From NCBI GenBank assembly GCA_021399445.1, contig JAJTUQ010000003.1:6944001-7008000 (forward strand): a stretch of DNA of 64,000 bases, read 5' to 3'. Numbering within the stretch: position 1 is the first letter of the stretch; every line of letters starts with the position of its first letter. Below the pieces are notes generated by a model. That model was not told where the DNA came from and searched no databases. It saw nothing but the letters and a program-made list of their open reading frames with translations. Shown piece after piece: positions 56,819-64,000 of this stretch. A program made the position numbers and the translations under genes. Source of the stretch: Xylogone sp. PMI_703. Lineage: Eukaryota; Ascomycota; Leotiomycetes.

Positions 56819-59800
56819 TTACCTCTTCGCTCCAGGAGCAGGGCCGGAACTAGTTTCCATATTTCCGGTGAGCTCGGCGACACGGGCCTTGATTCTCGCA
56901 ACTCGTGATTCGATGGCTACAACTTGTGTTAGCTTTGATCAACTAGTGAAGAAACTGACATAACTTACTCTCCTCTCCGCTTGTCTCGTCATCCTCATCG
57001 GTCCTGTTGCTATATTTTCTGCTGCTATGGTCGTCACCCGGCCTCTGGTTAATAGTCTGTGCCGCCCTTTGCTCGGCATTCTTGCGGAGTTGAGCCCAGC
57101 GATCCTGAATTGCTGGAGAGCTCACACCCTTCAACTGCGCCAAGCTACCTTTCTCTTCCTTCTGTAAATCTTCTCGAGAAACCGTAGGAGTGGTCATCTC
57201 GTCACTAGCCCGGGGAGAATCTGGAACAAATGCTGGAACATCCTCCAAGGGTCCTTGGTCAAACCTGGAGAACTCTTGTCGTGCATCTGCTGTTTCCGTT
57301 TCGGTGCTCCCGACATGGGAGACCGAGTCTCGAATAGAAGGATCAAACGATGGTTCGTAAGAGCGCTCATATGGATGCGTAGATGCGACAGGTGTAATGC
57401 TTCCTTCTCCAGTGGTTGAAGCCTGCGATGATGCAGGATATGATTGACTCGTTTCTGATACGAAAGACGCTGCTGGAGGGGCTGGCTGCTTCATAGCTGC
57501 GGCACGGCCATTGCCAGTACCATTAATGATTTCGCCGGCATTCTCAGGAACCTTGGAGGATCTGTTCTTGCGTCCGAACATCTTCTTAAGCCCACTAGGA
57601 TTCTTCTTCTTCTCTTCTTTGTGAAGTTTGTTGTGCTTGGCTTTGCTTTCTGGACTTAATTCAAAACTTGGTGTGACACGCTCTGGAGTAGCTGGTCTTC
57701 TTGGTTCTTCAATGGTTTGTTTTGGTGGCGGTATTGGAGGTGAGGCTACGGCTGCGGCTGCGGCTGCTTCACGGTGAAGTGGGTGAATATCACCTGGAGA
57801 GACAGCCTCAACGGCCTTCTCAGATAATTGCGGCTTCTCTGGTGTGGGAGTGATAGGGATGGATGCGGATGTGGATGCTTGGGCTTGGGCTTGAGCGGGG
57901 GGTGTCGCTGGTGGCGGAACAGGCTTGCGATCTCTAGGCTCCACAGATGGCACAGGCTTGTTGAGATCCTGAACTGATACGTTGCCATTTGGAGATACAC
58001 CACGTCCAGCGGTAGTGTTTGCCAGATATGCTTCTCTGATAGAGTCCTTGTCATACTTGCTAGCCCACTTGAGGGCTTGCGAAGCCTCGCTCACAATCAT
58101 AGGCTGGAGGGTGAAGACACTGCTCGTCTTATGGGATATAAGAGACTCGGGCTCAGTCCGGCCTCTCCTCTCATTTTGCTGTTGCTGCTGCTGCTCTTCT
58201 AGAGCTCGCTGTCTCTCTTGCAGTTTGGCAGCTGCAGCTTGAATCCGAGCATGTTGGTCCGGGCCAATGCTTGTCTTGCTCGCAGCTGCTGACTTGCCAT
58301 TCACGGTGCCATTCTGCTGGAGTGCGTGCTTTCCATTAGTGGACTTGCTTCGAGAGATACCCTTGTTTCGCCTAGTCCATCCAAATCGAGTCTTCTTCTC
58401 CGCAATGTACGCACCAGGATCAGGTTCAGGAGCTGCACCCTTGACCATTTCCTCAAATACAAGCCATTTGCCACCACGAATGATAGTCTCTACTAATGCA
58501 CAGCGTCCAAACGCAGCCTTTCTGTCAGAGGGCTCTTCGCCTGCCAAACTAGTGATCCAAACCCACCAAAAAGCATCGTCAAGATCGATCTTGGTAATGC
58601 TGGCCAGCTCACCAGGCTCTAAATCCCTGTTCGATTCCAGTCTTGGCTTGTGTGACTGAGAGCTTCTCCCACGCGTGTCAATGGGGGGAAGGACTTTGTC
58701 AGGAGGGAGCAACAAAGCTGGAGGGTTAGCTTTGTTCTCATCGGCAAAACCAGACGACAAAAAGTCAGCCCACGATGGAGTGGTTGGCCGAGCACCCATA
58801 GCAGTGTTCATAGATCGTGGGGTAGATCTGAGGCCTTGGATTTGTTGCTGGCTTCTAGATTTGGACAAGATTCCGCCATCGTCCTCCTCGTCGGCTTCAT
58901 CTAGTACTCCTGAAAACCCCAAATCCTCAAACCGAGACCAAGAAGCATCTCGAAGGCCAGTTGATTCTTTGACGCTCGAGATTTGGGATTGGTTTGCGTT
59001 CGAAATCGACTTTAACACTCGACGACACTCATCCGTCAGAGCTTCGATCGGGTCTTCGTACTCGGAGAATTCCTGCAGAGCGCGGTCATCATCTCTGTAC
59101 TCGAAATGGTTTGCTCGGCGTAGTAATGCAAACGGAGTTGGCGACACTGTTTCCACGATCATGACCACCTTGTGTGTTGAGCTCTGCATCAGAGCCGGCG
59201 TTTCTGGAGGGTACTCGGTCTCCTGGACGAGTTTTTGAAGAGATATGGGAAGTGTCGATATTCCATTGACACCCTTGATCGAATCTGGGGCTAAGGATCG
59301 CAGGTACGCAAAGAATAGATGGCTCGTCGCATCCGCAGCTCTAATACAAGAATTAGCACAGATAAATTGCTAGCCACCAGTTGTCGGGGCATCACTCACG
59401 CAGACCAAGACTTGTAACCTCCTTCAAATCCATTGCCCGTGTCATTGTGCTCAAAAGCCCACCATCCTGCATATCTTGATAATTTGCGTCCTCCAAGACC
59501 GTTCAATTTTCCGTGAGCTGCAATGGCAGAGAGAAGGTCGAAGAAGTCGAAAATGATCTTGGTTCGGGCATCGGAGTCCACGCTCAAGGGTATAAATGTT
59601 GCAAACGCATCTCGAGCCATATTCGAGTCTACAAAATCGTTAGAGTGAGCCTGGGGTTCTCTTCTGCCAGGCGTAACTGCGAATCTTACCTTGTTCACCA
59701 ACACGGAAGAGTTCGTAAGACTCCCAGCCAACAACACCAGATGGCAATCTACTCCAGCACCATTTCACGACACTGCACAGCACCTATCTACAGTCAGCCA

Positions 59801-60422
59801 CTGTACCCTGATGAAAGAACTCCAATTGGTCTCACCATAGGCTCCGTTAGGCGCAGCTCTTGTGCCAAGGTCTCACCATGCATTCTCTCTGGATGCAGGA
59901 AGAAATTGCGAATGAAAGAACGCGCAGCGCTTGGATCGGAGGTAGGTCGAAAGGGAAGAACTAGGAACGGTGTATCGAGTGCTGTGAGTGCAAGTAATTA
60001 GCATATCAAGCATTCAAATCCAATCTAAATAGACCTCCACGTCCATGAGATCAGTGCGCATTGCAATTTAACGTGCAAGTGATATCCAAAAGAAGGAAGT
60101 TGCTATCACGAATGGCGGTATGCGGCTTCCTTTCGTTCTGATATTTCACGAAAGACGAGTAATCCCCCTCTGTTGAGAAATGTACTGGCCTGCACACATT
60201 CAAAAATCGAAGTATACATCTCCACATACCTCTAGACTTCAGCTCGATTGTACATCCTCTCAAGAGTTCCTGCACCTCCTCTGGATCCACCGTTTTCCTT
60301 GTCCAGGCATCCTCCCATTGTTTCACCGGCGCAGCTGGCATCGCAGTCTGCACATTCTTCTTCGATTTCCCAGCCTTGGTAGGGCCCTCCTTGCCTTTGA
60401 GTCGAGAGAAAAAGCCAGCCAT
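56819..60422 (-). CDS. Msb1-like morphogenesis protein (RhoGAP-like domain)
   Basis: Six exons (60422-60230, 59981-59836, 59783-59690, 59628-59400, 59340-56969, 56916-56819) give 1043 residues with no internal stop. The N-terminus (MAGFFSRLKGK) leads into the conserved DUF1708/MSB1 region, a RhoGAP-like fold, over about residues 20-400: ALDTPFLVLPFRP, WSRLPSGVVGWESYELFRVGE, FIPLSVDSDARTKIIFDFFDLL and RYAGWWAFEH are all family landmarks. The long remainder is low-complexity, rich in Pro, Ser, Gln and Ala, with a (Q)7 run and a Lys-rich KMFGRKNRSSK patch. Fungal members act with Cdc42/Rho1 and Bni1 at sites of polarised growth. The last exon encodes a short coiled coil, IESRVARIKARVAEL. Confidence 0.93.
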
Positions 60423-63400
60423 GCTGAATAAAATGGAAGAGAAGAAACCTGACGCTTAGAGAAACAGAGGATGGAATTTCAGAATAGAAAAAGAAGAAAA
60501 AATTCGATAAAAGCGGTGAAAGTAAGGTTAAAATCCACCCAAATCCAGATTGATCCAAAAAAGGAGATCCCAAAGGTGAGCGAGCTCGAGGCGGGGAGAG
60601 AAGAGCGGTGCAGATCTCAGGGTTAATTATCGATTAGAGGCCGTGATGACGTTCATACATGTGCCTGCGATATTAAATCTTGTATTTCCTCGTTCCACCT
60701 CGATCGTGCGTCTCAAAAAGAATTAAAAAACAGATGCGATGTTGTGCGAGATAATGTACCGTCACCAAGCTGCGCGTCAGGGTAGCTGCAGGAGCCCGCC
60801 TGGCAGAGCTGTCTCGCGGTCGCGGCAGTTGTGTTTCGGGGCGGTCGAAAAAGGTGCAGGGTCGAATTGAAGAGCGAAGGGAAAGAGAACCGAAAATGCT
60901 GCTCGCGGGGAAGAGGGAATTGGAGATCAGGGCTCCTCTTCTGTCTTCGTTTCGTTTTGCCAAATCGCGCCGGTCGCTGTGGTTCCCAAGGAGGATTTTC
61001 TCTGGTTGACGGTCGAAGGAGGAAAGAGAAACGGGTATAGGGGGTAGAAAATAATAAGGTCAATAATAAGTGACGGGAAAGTTTATCGCTGGGCTCAGGG
61101 GTCGCATCCGCGCCGTGAGATTGCCCCAGCGCACGGATGGATGATCTGGCTGAGGACGAATCAGAGGGCGGCGCGGCAGCAAGGCACTTGGTCTCAGTTG
61201 GGCCTCAAGGTGGTATTCGCTGGCACGGGGACCCGGGCGAGCAGATGGATTGGGACAGTGTTTGATGATGGCGATGGCCGTTGGGATGGTGGTTTTGGTG
61301 AGTTCGCGATGGAAGAAAATGATGATGTTGATGACGACGATGGTGATGGCACGACGCGATGCGGGCGAAGCGGCCCAGATAAACATTCACCGCGCCCGCG
61401 ATCGAATGAGCAATTTGGATCAGGATGCATTATAGGTGCTGGAAGGTATATGTGCGCGGATATGGTTGCGGCAATAACAGCCAGGAATTGATGGCGATTG
61501 CAGAAACAAGAGAGAGCGTTGTTCTTTCGTGGATTGAGTGGAGGGCAATGGAGGACAGTGGGTGGTGGAGTTGCGCCCGCCCATTCCTCGAGGCTTCTAA
61601 AAGCTGCCCTAAGCCGCGGTGGTCAAACCCCCCTGAGGGCCGGCGACAATGTGGTTCCACAGAGGCCTGATTTCCCTCCATCCACAGCTTCCAGCGCATC
61701 CAGGGCGTCCAGAGGCACCCATGAGCATTTATTAGAATTCGTTCGTCGAACCCAGCCACGGGGCATGCACTACTGCGCCATTACGACGCTGGACCAGCAA
61801 GGGCGTGGGCACCGGCATCATTGGGTTGCCGGCTGCAAACCATCTCGACCAGGCCCGACATCGTGAGGAGGCCGTACCTTACATGCCCGACTCCAGTATT
61901 TAGCTAGTTCGCCGTCCCTTGAATGGGATGTTTCACCCAGCAAAAAGCAGAAGGAGTAGCGATTACACAGTGCAGGGAGAGTTACAATTGCAGGAACCAC
62001 GATGGAAGGTGACAAATACGGCAGGAAAGCAATTGGAAGCCAGCGAAAGAGAAGAAGAAAAAAAAAAGGGAAGAAAAAAACAATCTCAACAAGACCTGAC
62101 TCTTGTCGCCAACACATCACTCACTGGCCGGGTCTCACTCGATCCCAGCCCAACAGCCAGAATCGCGACCACCACCTGTGACAACGCATCCGCATCCATG
62201 GGAGCAAACGAACAGTTCGGGGTGGTGCAGTTGGACGAACACCCCTCTACATCTGCAGTCTGCGCATTATCACACCCGGATGTGTCTTGTTGTTATCACA
62301 CCTAAATGGTTCTTGTTGCGGTGAATTTGGGTTTTTACTGATAGAGCATAGAGCATAGAGCAAGCAGGACCTGGACATGAACGGCCAACAGACGAGCCCT
62401 CGAGGCTGACGAACGTGTTTGTCCGAAATCGTTTCGAGAAGGTCAAACGGAAGGAGCATATTATTACTTCAATAAACATATCAAACGCTGGTACCTTCTA
62501 GAATACTTCTTCTCGACGATGATTTGCAGTTTCCAGCGATTATTTTACTGGTACAGTACATGAGTTTACTCGCCCTGGTAGGAAACTCGGCTCCCTCCCG
62601 CTGGGATTTGGGCGGTTGGTCCTGCAAGTCCTGGTCTCGCCCACTTGGTTTGCTCCACTCGCTCGGCAGTTAATTTAAAGCTGCAGGGAAGAAAATGCTG
62701 GTGGTTTTGAACAACGCAGCAGGAATGGCGACCAATGAGGAATAAATGAAGATGTGGTTTGACAGGATTGTCTGTGTAGGTAGGTACGGGTGTGAATTGC
62801 TTCAGGAACTATATCTTGTATGTGCTATGCTTGATCCTATGCGATATCTGGTAGTGGTCTACGGTACTTCCCTGCTCAAAGAACTCCCCTTGGACAGAGC
62901 AGGGGGGCTTCTTATCCCTGTCGTCACTTTACCTAAGAATGCGACAGACAGTTGAAATGATTCCATATAATCATAATCATCTTCATCCACAGAGTCTACA
63001 GCTACTATATTTATCGTCTTTCCTCTCTAGATGTATACTTCATCTAACTGGCATAGCAAAGTTACTCCAAATCAATTGAGTAATCGATGTCCATATCCTC
63101 AGGCCATAGCCAGAGATAACCAACCCCGCTCACTGTAATCACCAGTATCACAACAAATAATTACAACTATTCAATTCATGCACATGCAGTGTTAATTACT
63201 CTCTGGAGTGGTACAATTCTCTTCTCTAAATTTGTACAACCACAGCGCATAGCGAATGATGATAAGGGAACCATCAAAAGATAAGAAGAAGCGGGGTACA
63301 CCTCTGCGCGACATTACACAGAGGTATACAACATGTATTGTAATAAATATTTAAAATATACACAATGTCTTATGGTGATACCAAAATGAGTCAAAATTCC

Positions 63401-63565
63401 TCATTCTAGGCACCCAAGACAAAGCGTACTCTCAACCACATAAGAATATAACCCCCTCAGAACTCACCTAATACCCAAAACACCACCACCAAATCACCTC
63501 AAACCCAAACACAATCCCCAAACTCCAAAGTTACAAGCACTCATTCCCAAAGAAAAGAAAAGAAA
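60423..63565. other. 3.1-kb gene-free region
   Basis: The left part should be the Msb1 promoter and 5' leader. Many short frames on both strands are present but none has a domain or splice-supported extension. A purine-rich tract lies at about 62040-62090. The right end is the promoter of the methyltransferase. Confidence 0.5.
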
Positions 63566-64000
63566 ATGCCCCAAAACATCTACGACTCCCCCCCCTTCTT
63601 CGCCGCCTACGCCCTCATGTCCCGCTCCCTCCACGGCCTCTCCTCCGCGCCCGAATGGCCGCATCTGCGCGCTCTCCTGCCCCCTTCCCTCGCCGGTCTG
63701 CGCATCCTCGATCTCGGCTGCGGCTTCGGCTGGTTCAGTCGGTACGCCATCGACCACGGCGACGAGGGCACTTCCGTCCTGGGGATTGATATCTCGGAGA
63801 ATATGCTCGCTCGGGCGCGTGAGATGACCACTGCAGAAGCAAAGTACGAGGGGAGGATCAAGTATGTGAGAGGGGATTTGGATGATTTGGAGGGTGTGTT
63901 GAGCCGGGAGGGAGAGGGCGAGGAGGGGAGGTTTGATGTCGTGTTTAGTTCTCTGGCGGTGCATTACCTTGTTGAGCTTGAGAGTCTGGTTAGGACTGTG
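63566..64000 (+). CDS. Class I SAM-dependent methyltransferase (5' part, cut by window edge)
   Basis: An open frame runs from ATG 63566 to the window end, 145 codons, with no stop. The SAM-binding motif I is ILDLGCGFGWFSRYA near residue 47, motif II has LGIDISENMLARARE, and the acidic motif and FDVVFSSLAVHYL (motif IV region) follow, as in the Methyltransf_11/UbiE-like family. The substrate is unknown. The GC-rich codon use at the start differs from the neighbouring intergenic DNA but is common in highly expressed fungal genes. Confidence 0.9.
   Translation, partial: MPQNIYDSPPFFAAYALMSRSLHGLSSAPEWPHLRALLPPSLAGLRILDLGCGFGWFSRYAIDHGDEGTSVLGIDISENMLARAREMTTAEAKYEGRIKYVRGDLDDLEGVLSREGEGEEGRFDVVFSSLAVHYLVELESLVRTV

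Noticed and set aside
58675..59238. 187-codon frame antisense to the Msb1-like gene
   Set aside because: It lies opposite conserved coding sequence and has no domain; a shadow frame.
1..64000. CRISPR arrays, bacterial operons or ribosomal RNA genes
   Set aside because: None was seen; the DNA is eukaryotic, with spliced genes and no regularly spaced short repeats.
1..64000. Polyketide synthase, NRPS or terpene synthase core genes
   Set aside because: No KS, AT, adenylation, condensation or DDxxD-type signatures were seen in any frame, so no complete biosynthetic cluster is claimed.

Overview
The window is nuclear DNA from a filamentous ascomycete (Pezizomycotina; Eurotiomycetes or a near relative is likely, but the class cannot be fixed from sequence alone). 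The evidence is short GT..AG introns of about 50-140 nt in most genes, CTAAC-type branch points, typical fungal families (Zn2Cys6 regulators, RTA1, modin, Msb1, MSF/DHA2 pumps, HeLo and kinase-ankyrin relics), and AT-rich islands that look like repeat-induced point mutation (RIP). Most gene models below were made by joining exons by eye; in each the spliced length is an exact multiple of three with no internal stop.

Layout. (1) 1-8.7 kb, accessory: an O-methyltransferase-fold protein that has lost its catalytic His and Glu (871-2287, -), a six-exon FAD monooxygenase (3784-5430, -), a mitochondrial phosphate carrier (6496-7622, +), and a decayed MULE transposase C-terminus (8060-8740, -). (2) 8.7-21.9 kb, gene-poor and repeat-rich: RIP-like AT islands, a broken kinase-ankyrin gene, a broken HeLo-like gene, two copies of a TA-flanked MITE, a 200-bp foldback MITE, one copy of a 450-bp dispersed repeat, and one intact Zn2Cys6 regulator (17071-19318, +). 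(3) 21.9-36.0 kb, accessory and intact: a second Zn2Cys6 regulator, a Yap-type bZIP, a GMC oxidoreductase, an RTA1-like membrane protein and a DHA1 MFS transporter. This has the look of a small metabolite or detoxification locus, but no PKS, NRPS or terpene synthase is present in the window. (4) 36-48.7 kb: conserved housekeeping genes (CTNNBL1-like splicing factor, TDP2-like phosphodiesterase, a tRNA-Leu gene with an unusual insertion, FAR-17a/AIG1-like protein) followed by a zinc-free MDR reductase, a modin protein and a putative amidoligase. (5) 49.7-64 kb: a DHA2 drug pump, the second copy of the 450-bp repeat, a small six-cysteine protein, the 1043-residue Msb1-like morphogenesis protein, a 3-kb gene-free stretch, and the 5' end of a class I methyltransferase cut by the window edge.

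How genes may work together. The pathway-like genes are the methyltransferase-fold protein plus FMO at the left, and bZIP, GMC oxidoreductase, RTA1 and MFS in the middle; each set could be oxidation plus export or tailoring chemistry. This is inference from gene neighbourhood. The right half is mostly core cell biology and looks unrelated to the left half. The most unusual observations are the double loss of catalytic residues in the methyltransferase-fold gene, the tRNA-Leu(CAA) gene with a second intron-like insertion, and the alternative C-terminus of the bZIP gene.
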